From assembly GCF_009720725.1 (NCBI RefSeq), contig NZ_WNKT01000043.1, positions 1-34,345 on the forward strand: a DNA stretch of 34,345 nt, written 5' to 3'. The stretch comes from Allochromatium palmeri (GTDB taxonomy: Bacteria > Pseudomonadota > Gammaproteobacteria > Chromatiales > Chromatiaceae). Shown here piece by piece: positions 16,927 through 27,183 of this stretch. Position 1 is the stretch's first letter. Each line of letters starts with the position of its first letter. The notes below the pieces were generated by a model. The model ran no database searches. It was not told the origin of the DNA and saw nothing but the letters and a program-made list of their open reading frames with translations. Made by a program: the position numbers and the translations under genes.

Positions 16927-17556
16927 TCAAGCGTGTATAGAGCGCGATCGCTTGACCGCGATTTGGGTGTAGGCTGTGTGCAATTCGTGCAGGCGGGGTT
17001 CCAGGTCCACGCGCTCACCGCTGTTGTCGATGCGATCGTCGGCGCGGGCGTTGCGCTCCTGGCGCGGGATCTGGCTGGCGATGATGCGCCGCACCTCGGT
17101 TTCGGACAGACCGCTGCGCTCCATGACACGCGCGATCTGGATCGACTCGGGCACGTCGACGACCAGCACGCGATCGGCGTGACGCTGCTGTCCGGTCTCG
17201 AACAGCAGCGGGATCACCAGCACAGCATAGTCGGTCTGGAGCGCGGCGAGCCGTTCGAGCATGGTCGCTTCGATGAGCGGGTGGAGGATGGATTCGAGTT
17301 GCGCACGCGCGGCTGGATCGGCGAAGACGCGCCGGCGCAGTCGGGCGCGGTCGAGTGTACCGTCCGCAAGCCGGATGTCCGGCCCGAAGGCGTCAGCGAT
17401 CGGCGCCAGCGCCGCGCCATCACGCGCCGTCAGCGCCCGTGAAATCTCGTCGGTGTCGATGACTCCAGCGCCCAGCTCGGCGAGCCGGTCAGCCACCGTG
17501 GTCTTGCCGCTGCCGATGCCGCCGGTCAGGGCGACGACCAGACCGACACAGCTCAC
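16927..17556 (-). CDS. coaE: Dephospho-CoA kinase
   Basis: CoaE phosphorylates the 3' hydroxyl of dephospho-CoA, the last step of coenzyme A synthesis. The frame is open far upstream, but the protein begins at GTG 17556, which overlaps the pilD stop (GTGA) and gives 209 residues, the usual size. The P-loop is ALTGGIGSGKTTVADRLAE near residue 10, followed by GAGVIDTDEISR with the substrate-binding Asp and by HPLIEATMLERL and VIPLLFETG. The pilD-coaE order is widespread in gammaproteobacteria, although coaE has no direct pilus role. Confidence 0.94.
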   Translation of the reverse strand: MSCVGLVVALTGGIGSGKTTVADRLAELGAGVIDTDEISRALTARDGAALAPIADAFGPDIRLADGTLDRARLRRRVFADPAARAQLESILHPLIEATMLERLAALQTDYAVLVIPLLFETGQQRHADRVLVVDVPESIQIARVMERSGLSETEVRRIIASQIPRQERNARADDRIDNSGERVDLEPRLHELHTAYTQIAVKRSRSIHA

Positions 17557-18443
17557 GCCAGTCCGCTCAGACGCAGATAGGTGCCGTTGATCTGCTCGCC
17601 CCAGATCAGACTGATCCAGCCGGCGGCGGCCAGATAGGGACCGAAGGGCAGCGGCTTTCCTGATTCGTGCCGACCGCTCAGAATCAGCGCGACCCCGACC
17701 AGCGCGCCGACCAGCGCCGAGAGCAGGATGATCTGCGGCAGCGCCAGCCAACCGAGCCAGGCGCCGAGCAGGGCCAGCAGTTTGAAATCGCCATAGCCCA
17801 TGCCTTCCTTGCCGGTGGCAAGCCGGAAGAGCTGAAACACTGTCCACAGACTCAAATAGCCGGCGACAGCCCCGATGATGGCGGTCTGGCTGTCGGTGAA
17901 GAGTCCGAACAGACTCAGCACGAGTCCCAGCCACAGCATGGGCAGGGTGAGGCTGTCGGGTAGAAGCTGGGTGTCGAGATCAATGACGGCGAGCGCGATT
18001 AGCGACCAGGTCAGGAGCAGCGCGGCCGCCGCCTGCCAGGTTGGACCGAACTGAACCACCACTATCAGCGTCAGCAGCGCCGTCAGTCCTTCGACGAGTG
18101 GATAGCGCAGACTGATTCGCGCCCCACAGGCTGAGCAGCGTCCACGCAATAGCAGATAGCTCAGGATGGGGATGTTTTCGTGGACGCGAATGCGATGCCC
18201 GCAGCTTGGACAGGTCGAGGCGGGCTTCGACAGGCTGAGCGGTGGCTCATCGGTCTCCGGCAGCGTCTCGTCCGCCCCCAGAAGTTCGGCGCAATCACGT
18301 CGCCATCCGGCTTCCATCATGCGCGGCAGACGCAGAATGACGACGTTGAGAAAGCTGCCGAGGATGAGTCCAAGCAGCACGGCACTCGTATACAAGAGCC
18401 AGGGATGCGTCTGGAGCAGTTCCAGCCAGGCGGGTGTGGACAT
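17553..18443 (-). CDS. pilD: PilD, prepilin peptidase and N-methyltransferase
   Basis: PilD cleaves the leader of type IV prepilins and type II secretion pseudopilins on the cytoplasmic face and methylates the new N-terminus. The 296-residue polytopic membrane protein has the cytoplasmic four-cysteine zinc loop with Cys78, Cys81, Cys103 and Cys106 (CPSCG and CSACG). It also has the two aspartate segments of the aspartyl protease, in [10 protein letters not shown] (about residues 154-163) and GMGYGDFK (Asp219). About seven further hydrophobic helices are visible. It follows pilC after 28 bases and overlaps coaE by four bases. Confidence 0.96.
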   Translation of the reverse strand: MSTPAWLELLQTHPWLLYTSAVLLGLILGSFLNVVILRLPRMMEAGWRRDCAELLGADETLPETDEPPLSLSKPASTCPSCGHRIRVHENIPILSYLLLRGRCSACGARISLRYPLVEGLTALLTLIVVVQFGPTWQAAAALLLTWSLIALAVIDLDTQLLPDSLTLPMLWLGLVLSLFGLFTDSQTAIIGAVAGYLSLWTVFQLFRLATGKEGMGYGDFKLLALLGAWLGWLALPQIILLSALVGALVGVALILSGRHESGKPLPFGPYLAAAGWISLIWGEQINGTYLRLSGLA

Positions 18444-18471
18444 GGTGTTTGGCAGGACTCCTGGAAACGAC

Positions 18472-19719
18472 CTAGACGACAGAGGCCAGCTTGAAGATCG
18501 GCAGATACATGGCCACCACCAGACTTCCGACCAGACCGCCGATGACGACCATGATCATGGGTTCAAGCAGGCTACTCAGGGCATCGACGGCATTGTCGAC
18601 CTGCTCTTCATAGAAGTCAGCGACCTTGCCGAGCATGTCGTCGAGCGCGCCCGATTCCTCGCCGATGGCCGTCATCTGGATGACCATGTGCGGAAAGATA
18701 TCGCGCTGGCGCATGGCCAGTTGCAGCGATTGCCCCGTGGCCACCTCTTCGCGCATCTTCATCACCGCGTCCTGATACACCACATTGCCGGTTGCGCCCG
18801 AGACCGATTGCAGCGCCTCGACCAGGGGCACACCGGCGGCGAACATGGTCGAGAGCGTGCGCGCAAAGCGGGCGATGGCGGCCTTGTTCAGAATGGGACC
18901 GATGATCGGAATCTTGAGACTGGTACGGTCGACGATTTCGCGAAAACGCTTGGAGCGCTTGAAGATATAGGCGACGCTGTAGCCGAAGGCACCGATCCCG
19001 CCGAAGAAGGCCCACCACCATTCGCGGATCAGATCCGAGAGTCCGATGACCATGAGCGTGAAGGCCGGCAGATCTGCACCGAAGCTCGAAAACAGCTCCT
19101 TGAACTGTGGGATGACGAACAACAGAATGACCACCGTCACGATCACGGCCACGATGATGACGGCGGCCGGATAGAAGAGTGCCTTCTTGATCTTGCCCTT
19201 GATCGACTCGGTCTTCTCCTTGTAGGTCGCGATCTTGTCGAGCAGCACGTCGAGCACACCGGCCTGCTCGCCGGCCGACACCAGACTGCACACCAGGTCA
19301 TCGAAATACAGTGGATGCTTGGCCATGGCGATCGACATGGCTGTGCCGCTCTCGATGTCCTGCTTGATCGAAAGGATGATGTCCTGCATCGCCGGGTTCT
19401 CATGTCCACGCCCGACGATATCGAACGCCTGAACCAGGGGCACGCCCGCCGACATCATGGTGGCGAGCTGGCGGGTGAACATGGAGAGATCCTGGCCCGT
19501 GATCTTTTTCTTGCTGGTGAACAGCGGCTTGGGCTTAGCCTTGACCTTGGTCGGGTTGAAGCCCTGACGGCGCAGATCGGCGCGCACGGTATTGATATTG
19601 GCCGCGCGTGTCTCGCCCTTGACCCGTGCCCCGCGCCGATCGGTGCCCTCCCAGGCGAAGACCTTGGCCTCTTCGGCCTTGGGTTTCGGCTTGACCTTGC
19701 TTGCTGTGGCGAGTGCCAT
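18472..19719 (-). CDS. pilC: PilC, type IV pilus inner-membrane platform protein
   Basis: PilC is the inner-membrane platform on which the PilB ATPase acts to polymerise pilin. The 415-residue protein contains two repeated GspF-type domains of about 120 residues, with [20 protein letters not shown] in the first and [19 protein letters not shown] in the second. Membrane helices lie near residues 185-210 and 230-250 and at the C-terminus. The N-terminus is Lys-rich ([16 protein letters not shown]). It starts 21 bases after pilB, with a GGAG upstream. Confidence 0.96.
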   Translation of the reverse strand: MALATASKVKPKPKAEEAKVFAWEGTDRRGARVKGETRAANINTVRADLRRQGFNPTKVKAKPKPLFTSKKKITGQDLSMFTRQLATMMSAGVPLVQAFDIVGRGHENPAMQDIILSIKQDIESGTAMSIAMAKHPLYFDDLVCSLVSAGEQAGVLDVLLDKIATYKEKTESIKGKIKKALFYPAAVIIVAVIVTVVILLFVIPQFKELFSSFGADLPAFTLMVIGLSDLIREWWWAFFGGIGAFGYSVAYIFKRSKRFREIVDRTSLKIPIIGPILNKAAIARFARTLSTMFAAGVPLVEALQSVSGATGNVVYQDAVMKMREEVATGQSLQLAMRQRDIFPHMVIQMTAIGEESGALDDMLGKVADFYEEQVDNAVDALSSLLEPMIMVVIGGLVGSLVVAMYLPIFKLASVV

Positions 19720-19740
19720 GATGATGCGCTCCGTGGAAGG

Positions 19741-21456
19741 TTATTCCGTGGTGACCCGGTTGACCTCTTCCAGACTGATGAGTCCGGCCTTGACCTTGCG
19801 CAGTCCAGAGGCGCGCAGATCGGCGATTCCCTCGCGTCGGGCCTGTGCGGCCAGCTGCATGGAGTTTCCGCCCTCCAGGATCAGGCTCACTGTGGCCTCG
19901 GAGATCGGCATCACCTGAAAGATACCGACACGTCCGCGATAGCCCTTGTTGCACTTGTCGCACCCGACAGGCGCATAGATGGTCAGGCCCTCGTCGATCT
20001 CCTGATCGCTGAACCCCTCTTCGAGCAGGGCCGCGCGCGGCAGATCCACCTTTTCGCGGCAGTGCATGCACAGCCGGCGCGCCAGACGCTGCGCCATGAT
20101 CAGCAGCACCGAGGAGGCGATGTTGAAGGGTGGCACGCCCATGTTGGCCAGACGGGTCAGGGTCTGGGGGGCGTCGTTGGTGTGCAGGGTCGAGAGCACC
20201 AGGTGTCCGGTCTGGGCCGCCTTGACTGCGATCTCAGCGGTCTCCAGGTCACGGATCTCACCGACCATGATGATGTCCGGATCCTGGCGCAGAAAGGCGC
20301 GTAGCGCCGCAGCGAAAGTCAAGCCGCTCTTGGGGTTGAGGTTGACCTGATTGATGCCCGCAACCTGGATCTCGACCGGATCCTCGACCGTGGAGATATT
20401 GATCTCGGGGTCGTTGAGGATGTTGAGCGCGGTGTAGAGCGAGACGGTCTTGCCCGAGCCGGTCGGCCCCGTGACCAGCACCATGCCATAGGGTTTTTTG
20501 ATCGCCTTGAGAAAATGATCGCGCTGTTCAGGCTCGAAACCGAGCGCGTCGATGCCGACCTGGGCCGAGCTGGCATCGAGGATCCGCAGCACGATCTTCT
20601 CGCCATAGAGCGTGGGCAGTGTATTGACGCGAAAGTCGATATCGCGATTGCGGCTGAGCTTGAGCTTGATGCGCCCGTCCTGGGGCACACGCCGCTCGGC
20701 GATGTTCATGCGCGACATGACCTTCAGACGCGAGGTCAACCGATTGGCAAGGTTGAGTGGCGGGCTGGCGACCTCGCGCAGCAGACCATCCTGACGGAAA
20801 CGGATGCGAAAGAACTTTTCGAACGGCTCGAAGTGAATATCCGACGTCCCGGAGGTGATGGCATCGACCAGGATCTTGTTGACGTAGCGTACGATCGGCG
20901 CCTCATCGATGGTCGCATCCAGGTTTTCGGTGTCTTCCTCCTCGTTGCCCATGACCTCCAATTTTTCCAGATCAGCATCGGCGAAATCACCGAGCGTACT
21001 GGTATCCTGAGCCTGGACCGCTTTCTGGATGGCCGCGTTGAGCTTGCTCTCTTCGACCAGGATGGGGTCGGTCGCCAATCCGGTGTGAAAACGGATCTCC
21101 TCCAGCGCCTGGTCGTTGGTGGGGTCGGAGATCGCCAGAAAGAGCCGGTTGCCGCGCCGCATCAGCGGCAACGCGCGATGCTTGTTGATCAGCCGCTCTT
21201 CGACCAGATTGGGCGGCAGATTCGAGGCTTCGAAGGCATCCAGATCGAGCAGCGGGACGCCGAACTCCTGTGCAGCCACGACCGCGATGCGACGGCTGTC
21301 GAGGAGCTTTTCCTCGACCAGATGCTGAACGAAGGATCGCCCCTTGGAGAGCGCGTCCTGATAGGCCGTCTGCATCTGGGACTCAGAGATGAGCTGATCC
21401 CTGACCAGTCGCCAGGCCAGTCCGGAGGGTTTGAGTGTGACTGAATCCTTCGCCAT
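19741..21456 (-). CDS. pilB: PilB, type IV pilus extension ATPase
   Basis: PilB is the hexameric cytoplasmic motor that drives pilus assembly. The 571-residue length is standard. An MshEN/GspE N-terminal domain precedes the core. Walker A is [10 protein letters not shown] at about residues 327-336, the Asp box region is [15 protein letters not shown], Walker B is [16 protein letters not shown], and the His box lies near [17 protein letters not shown]. The zinc-binding cysteine pairs CMHC (about 461) and CDKC (about 497) are present. It is preceded 25 bases upstream by the NYN-domain gene rather than by a pilin gene; no pilA is in this window. Confidence 0.97.
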   Translation of the reverse strand: MAKDSVTLKPSGLAWRLVRDQLISESQMQTAYQDALSKGRSFVQHLVEEKLLDSRRIAVVAAQEFGVPLLDLDAFEASNLPPNLVEERLINKHRALPLMRRGNRLFLAISDPTNDQALEEIRFHTGLATDPILVEESKLNAAIQKAVQAQDTSTLGDFADADLEKLEVMGNEEEDTENLDATIDEAPIVRYVNKILVDAITSGTSDIHFEPFEKFFRIRFRQDGLLREVASPPLNLANRLTSRLKVMSRMNIAERRVPQDGRIKLKLSRNRDIDFRVNTLPTLYGEKIVLRILDASSAQVGIDALGFEPEQRDHFLKAIKKPYGMVLVTGPTGSGKTVSLYTALNILNDPEINISTVEDPVEIQVAGINQVNLNPKSGLTFAAALRAFLRQDPDIIMVGEIRDLETAEIAVKAAQTGHLVLSTLHTNDAPQTLTRLANMGVPPFNIASSVLLIMAQRLARRLCMHCREKVDLPRAALLEEGFSDQEIDEGLTIYAPVGCDKCNKGYRGRVGIFQVMPISEATVSLILEGGNSMQLAAQARREGIADLRASGLRKVKAGLISLEEVNRVTTE

Positions 21457-21481
21457 CGGCAGCCCCAGATGTTTGCGTCAG

Positions 21482-22315
21482 CTAGCGGTTGACCGTGAAC
21501 GCCAGTCTCACATTGTTGGCGACCAGTCCATTGTCCTTCTGTTCGCTCTCGTTGAGGTAGAACTCCAGCACGGTCTCACGATTCATCAGTAGATCCTCGG
21601 TGACTTCGTCAGCGACCTCGTTGGCGTGACAGAACACGCTGGTATAGGGCGAATCGACCTCGCGTGGGTCTGTGATCCAGAGATTTGGCGAGAGTTGATT
21701 CATGACGCGCAGGAAGCCATAGCCCTTGTCGGGGAACCACTTGGTACAGACGCCCCGCACACAGGAACCGGGCTTGCCCCATTCGTTGCGCGGCTCGTAC
21801 GTAACGGGAAGCAGATCCGGGATGATGAAGCCTGAATAAAAGGCATCGACCCGCTGCTGGAGCAGGCGCGAGACGTTTTTGAAGCCGATCAGTTCGACCC
21901 GGCAGCCGGTGTTCTGAAGCGCCTCGACGACTTGCAGAAAGTCCCCGTCGCCCGTGACCAGCAGCACCTGATCGAGCCGGTTGGCCTGGAGCATGGCATC
22001 CACGGCCATGTCGAGATCAGCATTCGCCTTGGTGGTGACGTTGCCGTTGTCATCCGTGTAGCGCCGCACTGTTTTGGCGGTGATCTTCCAGCCAAAGTCG
22101 CGCACCATCTGTTGATAAGCATGGGCCTTTTTTTTGTACTCGAAGTCCTCGCGCGCGCGCTCGGCATCGTAGGCCATGTAGGTGTTGAGACGTTGTAACA
22201 CGCCGCCCTCGCGTGCAGCGAAACGGCGCAGGATGTCGTAACGCATCTGATAGCCGCCGTTGTAACGCACGTTCTCGGCGTCGACGAAAACTCCAACTCG
22301 AAAACTCGAAGACAA
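21482..22315 (-). CDS. NYN-domain (LabA/DUF88-like) protein fused to a cold-shock-like domain
   Basis: NYN domains are PIN-like folds, many of which cut RNA using clustered aspartates. Translation begins at TTG 22315, supported by AGAGG six bases upstream, and gives 277 residues. Residues 5-165 form the NYN domain with FVDAEN (Asp12, Asn15), NADLDMAVD (Asp100, Asp102) and TGDGDF (Asp123, Asp125). Residues 184-275 resemble a cold-shock OB fold: GVCTKWFPDKGYGFL carries the RNP1-like KGYGF, SVFCHANEV the RNP2-like strand, and VLEFYLNESEQ the late strand, with an insertion of about 20 residues between the two RNP parts. This suggests an RNA-binding nuclease, which is inference. It heads the pilB-C-D-coaE run, 25 bases before pilB. 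Confidence 0.85.
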   Translation of the reverse strand: MSSSFRVGVFVDAENVRYNGGYQMRYDILRRFAAREGGVLQRLNTYMAYDAERAREDFEYKKKAHAYQQMVRDFGWKITAKTVRRYTDDNGNVTTKANADLDMAVDAMLQANRLDQVLLVTGDGDFLQVVEALQNTGCRVELIGFKNVSRLLQQRVDAFYSGFIIPDLLPVTYEPRNEWGKPGSCVRGVCTKWFPDKGYGFLRVMNQLSPNLWITDPREVDSPYTSVFCHANEVADEVTEDLLMNRETVLEFYLNESEQKDNGLVANNVRLAFTVNR

Positions 22316-22490
22316 GATGAACCTCTTGAGATGAATGGTTCAAACCGCGTCCAATGCTCAAAGCACAGTGCCGTCCACTGCCCCGGTCCCGTCCGAGCCA
22401 AGCGGTTGGCGAGACGCGGCTTGAAGAGTTTTTAAATCAATCAATTGAAATCCATTTTGGCCTTGCGACCCAGTCCCTTCAAGACGAGAT

Positions 22491-22515
22491 CGCGGCCCGG
22501 ACCAGCCGGGCCGCG
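22491..22515 (-). terminator. Strong hairpin after acs
   Basis: CGCGGCCCGG at 22491-22500 and CCGGGCCGCG at 22506-22515 form a perfect 10-bp stem with a five-base loop, starting 11 bases past the acs stop in the direction of transcription. The sequence after it is only weakly T-rich (ATCTCGTCTTG), so termination may be partly factor-assisted. Confidence 0.65.
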
Positions 22516-22526
22516 CGTGCGCCTCT

Positions 22527-24473
22527 TTACTTGACGGCGCGGTTCTCGATCAGATCCTCGACCACGGTCGGATCGGCCAGGGTTGAGGTGTCGCCCAGCG
22601 AGTCGATCTCGTTGGCGGCGATTTTGCGCAGGATGCGGCGCATGATCTTGCCTGAACGGGTCTTGGGCAGACCCGGCGCCCACTGGATGATGTCGACGAT
22701 GGCGATCGGACCGATCTCGCCGCGCACCAGCGACACCAGCTCCTTCTTCAGCTCGTCGGTCGGCTCAACCCCGGCCATCGGGGTGACATAGGCATAGATA
22801 CCCTGACCCTTGAGGTCGTGCGGATAGCCGACCACCGCCGCCTCGGCGACATGCGGATGCAGCACCAGCGCCGATTCGATCTCGGCGGTACCGAGACGGT
22901 GGCCCGAGACGTTGAGCACGTCGTCGATACGCCCGGTGATCCAATAGTACCCGTCGGCATCGCGGCGCGCACCGTCGCCCGTGAAATAGTAGCCCGGATA
23001 CTGCTTGAAGTAGGTGTCGATATAGCGCTGATGATCACCGTAGACGGTGCGCATCTGACCCGGCCAGGGCTGGGTGATGACCAGTGCGCCCTCGCCCGGA
23101 CCCTCGATCAGGGTGCCGTTGGCTGCATCGACCAGTGCCGGCACCACGCCGAAGAAGGGCTGGCTGGCCGATCCCGGCTTGAGCGCCGTGGCGCCCGGCA
23201 GCGGGGTGATCAAATGGCCGCCGGTCTCGGTTTGCCACCAGGTGTCGACGATCGGGCAGCGGCCATCGCCGACGACGTTGTAATACCACTCCCAGGCTTC
23301 GGGATTGATCGGCTCGCCGACCGAACCGAGGATGCGCAGCGAGGCGCGCGAGGTCTTTTTGACCGGCTCCTCGCCGGCGCGCATCAGCGAGCGGATGGCG
23401 GTCGGGGCCGTGTAGAAGATGGCGACATTGTGCTTGTCGACCACGTCCCAGAAGCGCGACATGTCCGGATAGTTCGGGATGCCCTCGAACATGACCGAGG
23501 TCGCGCCATTGGCCAGCGGGCCATAGACGATATAGGTGTGACCCGTGACCCAGCCCACATCAGCGGTACACCAGTAGACCTCGCCGTCCTGATAGTCGAA
23601 GGTGTACTTGTGGGTCATGGCGGCATAGACCAGATAGCCGCCGGTGGTGTGCAGAGCACCCTTGGGCTTGCCGGTGGAGCCGGAGGTGTAGAGGACGAAC
23701 AGCGGATCTTCCGCGTCCATCGCTTCGGGGGCGCATTCAGTGGAGGCGGCGGCGATCGACTCGTCGTACCAGATGTCGCGACCCTCGACCCAGTCGACGT
23801 TACCGCCGGTGCGGCGCACCACGATCATGGTGTCGACGTTCGGGCACTCGCGCATGGCGATGTCGGCGTTCTTCTTGAGCGGGATGTGACGCCCGCCGCG
23901 CACGCTCTCATCGGAGGTGATGACCAGCTTGCACTCGGAGTCGAGCACGCGGTCGCGCAGCGAGTCGGGCGAAAAGCCGCCGAAGACGATCGAGTGCACC
24001 GCGCCGATGCGGGTACAGGCCAGCATGGCGACAGCCGCCTCGGGAATCATCGGCAGATAGATGCAGACCCGGTCACCCTTGTTAACGCCGCGCGACTTGA
24101 GGACGTTGGCCAGACGGCAGACTTCCTCGTGCAGCTCGCGATAGGTGATCTTGCGATCCACGTTCGGGTCATCGCCTTCCCAGATGATGGCGACCTGATC
24201 GCCACGAGTGTCCAGATGACGGTCCAGACAGTTGTAGGAAACGTTGAGCTGACCGCCCTGGAACCACTTGATGTGCAGGTCGTCGGCCTGGTAGCTGTAG
24301 TCCATGACCGAGTCCCACTTCTTACTCCAGGTCACGAACTGCTCGGCCTGCTCGGCCCAGAAGCCGGCCGGATCGTCCATCGAGCGCTGATACATCGCCG
24401 CGTACTGCTCGGCATTGATATGAGCCTTGGCGGCGATCGCCGCTGGAACCGGATAGACCTTTTCTTCTGACAT
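22527..24473 (-). CDS. acs: Acetyl-CoA synthetase
   Basis: Acs activates acetate to acetyl-CoA through acetyl-AMP. ATG 24473 follows AGGAG at a spacing of nine bases and gives 648 residues, close to the 652 of E. coli; an upstream in-frame start would add 21 unrelated residues. The AMP-binding loop [15 protein letters not shown], the motif [12 protein letters not shown], the hinge region [20 protein letters not shown] and the C-terminal [16 protein letters not shown], whose Lys is the usual acetylation target, are all intact. It lies downstream of the exonuclease and CBS genes on the same strand after 157 bases. Acetate assimilation fits both photoheterotrophs and ordinary heterotrophs. Confidence 0.97.
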   Translation of the reverse strand: MSEEKVYPVPAAIAAKAHINAEQYAAMYQRSMDDPAGFWAEQAEQFVTWSKKWDSVMDYSYQADDLHIKWFQGGQLNVSYNCLDRHLDTRGDQVAIIWEGDDPNVDRKITYRELHEEVCRLANVLKSRGVNKGDRVCIYLPMIPEAAVAMLACTRIGAVHSIVFGGFSPDSLRDRVLDSECKLVITSDESVRGGRHIPLKKNADIAMRECPNVDTMIVVRRTGGNVDWVEGRDIWYDESIAAASTECAPEAMDAEDPLFVLYTSGSTGKPKGALHTTGGYLVYAAMTHKYTFDYQDGEVYWCTADVGWVTGHTYIVYGPLANGATSVMFEGIPNYPDMSRFWDVVDKHNVAIFYTAPTAIRSLMRAGEEPVKKTSRASLRILGSVGEPINPEAWEWYYNVVGDGRCPIVDTWWQTETGGHLITPLPGATALKPGSASQPFFGVVPALVDAANGTLIEGPGEGALVITQPWPGQMRTVYGDHQRYIDTYFKQYPGYYFTGDGARRDADGYYWITGRIDDVLNVSGHRLGTAEIESALVLHPHVAEAAVVGYPHDLKGQGIYAYVTPMAGVEPTDELKKELVSLVRGEIGPIAIVDIIQWAPGLPKTRSGKIMRRILRKIAANEIDSLGDTSTLADPTVVEDLIENRAVK

Positions 24474-24566
24474 GGATCTGATCTCCTCGATCTCTGATGG
24501 TATGTACGGCTTGGGCCAGCGTTCAGTCGCGATCACGGCCGGGACGACGCTGGTGGTTGGATGAAT

Positions 24567-24591
24567 CCGTCGACAATAGTAAACCGTCGAC
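24567..24591. promoter_or_regulatory. Two CCGTCGAC direct repeats upstream of acs
   Basis: CCGTCGAC occurs at 24567-24574 and 24584-24591, a 17-base period, 94-118 bases before the acs start. Each copy contains the palindrome GTCGAC. The tandem arrangement upstream of a gene that is usually regulated suggests an activator site, but the regulator is unknown. Confidence 0.35.
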
Positions 24592-24630
24592 TGAGTGACG
24601 ATCTAGCCGAGACGATAAATCCGATTTCAC

Positions 24631-25308
24631 TCAGCACAGAAATTCCGACAGACGCAGCCGGCGTCCGTCATCGCGATAGGCCGCCTGGGCCAGGAACAGT
24701 TCGGCGGCTGACAGGGCATCGCTGAGTGCATTGTGGGCCCCGTGACGAGGCAGGTTATAGCGACTGGTGAGCGCGTGCAGGCGCAGATCCGAAGCCTTGA
24801 ACGGAATCTGGCGCCGCTCCAGCGTGCGATGGGCCAGGGTCTGGGTGTCGACAATGTGCAGCGGCAGCCCCTGACCCCAGCAGCGCTGGCAGGCCTGCGA
24901 CAGAAAGCCCTGCTCAATGCTGGCATGATGGGCGATCATCACCCGGCCGGTGAGCGCGGCGAGGGTCTCGCCGAGGACATCCTCCAGCTCGCGTCCGGTG
25001 GCGGCCTGATCGTCGGTGATCTGATGGATCACGGCGCTCGCTTCGGGGATGGAGCGATCGATGCGCACCAGGTGATGACGCGCGGTCGAGAGATCGATTT
25101 CGGGTCCGTGGAGCACGACATAGCCGACGCTCAGAATCAGATCCTGGCGATGATCGAGTCCGGTCGTCTCCAGATCGATGGCCAGATAGTCGACCTCGCG
25201 ATAATCGGTGCGCGGGCGCGGCAGGGGCTGGGCCAGATAGTCGCGCAGCGGTCCCTCGGGTGCGCGTCGGTGGCGCCAGCGTCGACCCCAGTCGGTCAGG
25301 ATCGCCAT
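24631..25308 (-). CDS. DnaQ-like DEDDh 3'-5' exonuclease
   Basis: This 225-residue protein belongs to the DnaQ-like exonuclease superfamily. Exo I is IDLETTG with Asp45 and Glu47. Exo II is AHHASIEQGFL, where the usual HN-x-x-F-D reads His-Ala-Ser-Ile-Glu, so Glu132 stands at the position of the second-motif Asp. Exo III is HNALSDAL with His192 and Asp197. It lacks a polymerase-binding tail and is shorter than replicative epsilon (about 240). It starts three bases after the CBS gene, so the two are translationally linked. This pair next to acs recurs in Vibrio and Pseudomonas by recollection, but what the nuclease does there is unknown. Confidence 0.88.
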   Translation of the reverse strand: MAILTDWGRRWRHRRAPEGPLRDYLAQPLPRPRTDYREVDYLAIDLETTGLDHRQDLILSVGYVVLHGPEIDLSTARHHLVRIDRSIPEASAVIHQITDDQAATGRELEDVLGETLAALTGRVMIAHHASIEQGFLSQACQRCWGQGLPLHIVDTQTLAHRTLERRQIPFKASDLRLHALTSRYNLPRHGAHNALSDALSAAELFLAQAAYRDDGRRLRLSEFLC

Positions 25309-25311
25309 ACG

Positions 25312-27183
25312 TCAGGCAAAGCGCCCGGTCTGATAGCGCTGGCCGAGCGACTCCTGCATGGTGTTGATCAAGACGAAGGCCTCCTTCAGATGCCCGCGCT
25401 CCAGTGGTGAGAGCGCATCGGGTGCGAGAAAGTTGTCGGGCGGCTGGCCGTTACGCAGCTGATCGGCCTGATGGCGCATGCGCAGCGTGGCGATGAGTTC
25501 GAGCGCGTCGATCAGATTGGCGGCCCCGTCGCGACTCAAGGCCCCGCGCTCGGCGGCAACCTGGAGCCGCTCGTTGGTGTTGTTCTCCGGAATCCCGGCC
25601 GAAAGCGCATAGACGCGCGCCAGGTCGATGATAGGGATGAGCGCGCGATGCTTGATATCGAAGGTGTGGTCGTGATCGCCGCCCTGGATCAGCACGATGT
25701 TGCGGAAGAAGCCCAATGGCGGACGATTTTTGAGTGCATTGGCCGCCATGTAGGCGATGAAAATGCGGTTGGCGCGCGACTTCTCAATGATGCGCTCGTG
25801 CAGCTCCTCGCACAGCCCGTGCGGATCGCGCAGCGAGCGCATATCGAAGAAGACGTTCGACAGCATCAGCGCCATCGGCTCGGGCTTGAGGATCCAATTG
25901 GAGAAATACTTGTTCCAGATCCGTAGTGTCTGGCGCCATTTGGGATTGCTGGCCATGACATCGCCGGGACAGTAGACGAAGCCGCAGGCGTTGAGTCCAT
26001 CGTTGACGAAGCGCGCCAGCGCCGCGAAATAGGCGTCGTCTTCGGGCTTGGCCTCGTCCGAGATCAACAGCGCATTGTCCTGGTCCGAATGCGAGGATTG
26101 CTCGCGCCGTGCCTGCGAGCCGCCCAACAGCCAGGCATAGGGTACGGGCGGCGCGCCCAGATCGGCCTCGGCCAGCTCGATCAGACGCAGCGTGATGGCA
26201 TCGGTGATGGCGCTGATGGCCTGCCCGACCTGGGTCGCGGTGGCGCCGCCGAGGATGAGGTGGACCTGTAGCTCGGCGATCTTGGACCCGATCTGGGCCA
26301 GGGTCTCGATCGAGTCGGCACGGTGGATGTCGCCGACCAGATAGATCGAGTTGGCGCTCTGAAAGCGGGTGAAGTCGGTCGAGGAAATCAGCCCCACGAC
26401 CTGCCCGCCCTCCAGCACCGGCAGATGGTGGATATTGAGCCGGGTCATGGCGATGAGCGCCTGGAAGCCGAGCGTGTCCAGGTCGACCGTGGTCAGGGTC
26501 TCGGTCATGATCGCGTGCACCGGCTGATCGGTCGCCAGTCCGGCCGCGACACAGCGATTGCGCAGATCGCGATCAGTGACCATGCCGGCCAGTCGCTCGC
26601 CATCCATGATCAGGAGCGAAGAGACATGGTGCTCCGACATGATGCGCGCAGCCTCGCGGATGCTGGTCTCCGGGCCGGTGGCGATGGGCGCGCGCTGGAC
26701 CATGTCGCGCACCCGCACCGTCATGAGTCCGGTGCCGCTGGACGGTGACTCGGTCACCACGTCGAGCGCTTTGCGCAGCCGGCGTGAGGTCGATTGATCG
26801 AAGTGTTCGGCAAAGGATGGATGGGCGGCGCGCAGTTCGGCCAGGTCCGAGCAGGGGAGGGCGTAGACGAGCGTGTCCTCAGCGGTATGGCCCTGAAAGC
26901 GTGCCTCATCGGCGTCGGCCTCGACGCGACAGTTCTGATCGCACAGATCGCCCTCGGCCAGCTTGCCGACCAGTTCACCGCGCGAATTGCGCAGTTCAAT
27001 CGCGCCGCGCCGCAGAATGTAGATACAGGACGGATCAGTCGTCTCGGGCGGAAAGGGCATGCCACGCCGGAAGTAGCGCACCGACAGGCGCCTCGGAAGA
27101 CGTGCCAGCGTCTCCTCGGGCAGTTGATCGAACGGCGGATGGCTGGCCAGGAATTCCTGGATTTCGATCAGTTCGACATCCAT
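25312..27183 (-). CDS. Cyclic-nucleotide-binding/CBS-pair/DUF294 nucleotidyltransferase-like signalling protein
   Basis: The 623-residue cytoplasmic protein has four parts. Residues 15-120 are a cNMP-binding-like domain. Residues 165-285 are a pair of CBS domains (IREAARIMSEHHVSSLLIMD, TDRDLRNRCVAAG, NIHHLPVLEGGQVVGLIS). Residues 320-420 are a GlnD-type nucleotidyltransferase with GSQARREQSSHSDQDNALL. Residues 450-610 are the DUF294 C-terminal helical domain. Such proteins are thought to sense adenine nucleotides or cyclic nucleotides and modify or bind a partner. The position before dnaQ-like and acs genes suggests a link to acetate or energy status, which is inference. It is divergent from trpG. 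Confidence 0.9.
   Translation of the reverse strand: MDVELIEIQEFLASHPPFDQLPEETLARLPRRLSVRYFRRGMPFPPETTDPSCIYILRRGAIELRNSRGELVGKLAEGDLCDQNCRVEADADEARFQGHTAEDTLVYALPCSDLAELRAAHPSFAEHFDQSTSRRLRKALDVVTESPSSGTGLMTVRVRDMVQRAPIATGPETSIREAARIMSEHHVSSLLIMDGERLAGMVTDRDLRNRCVAAGLATDQPVHAIMTETLTTVDLDTLGFQALIAMTRLNIHHLPVLEGGQVVGLISSTDFTRFQSANSIYLVGDIHRADSIETLAQIGSKIAELQVHLILGGATATQVGQAISAITDAITLRLIELAEADLGAPPVPYAWLLGGSQARREQSSHSDQDNALLISDEAKPEDDAYFAALARFVNDGLNACGFVYCPGDVMASNPKWRQTLRIWNKYFSNWILKPEPMALMLSNVFFDMRSLRDPHGLCEELHERIIEKSRANRIFIAYMAANALKNRPPLGFFRNIVLIQGGDHDHTFDIKHRALIPIIDLARVYALSAGIPENNTNERLQVAAERGALSRDGAANLIDALELIATLRMRHQADQLRNGQPPDNFLAPDALSPLERGHLKEAFVLINTMQESLGQRYQTGRFA

Noticed and set aside
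18166-20304. 712-codon plus-strand open frame
   Set aside because: It is antisense to pilD, pilC and pilB, all of which have clear motifs. The translation is His/Asp/Gln-rich, as expected of an antisense shadow.
22818-24470. 550-codon plus-strand open frame
   Set aside because: It is the mirror of acs and lacks its own ribosome site or recognisable domains.
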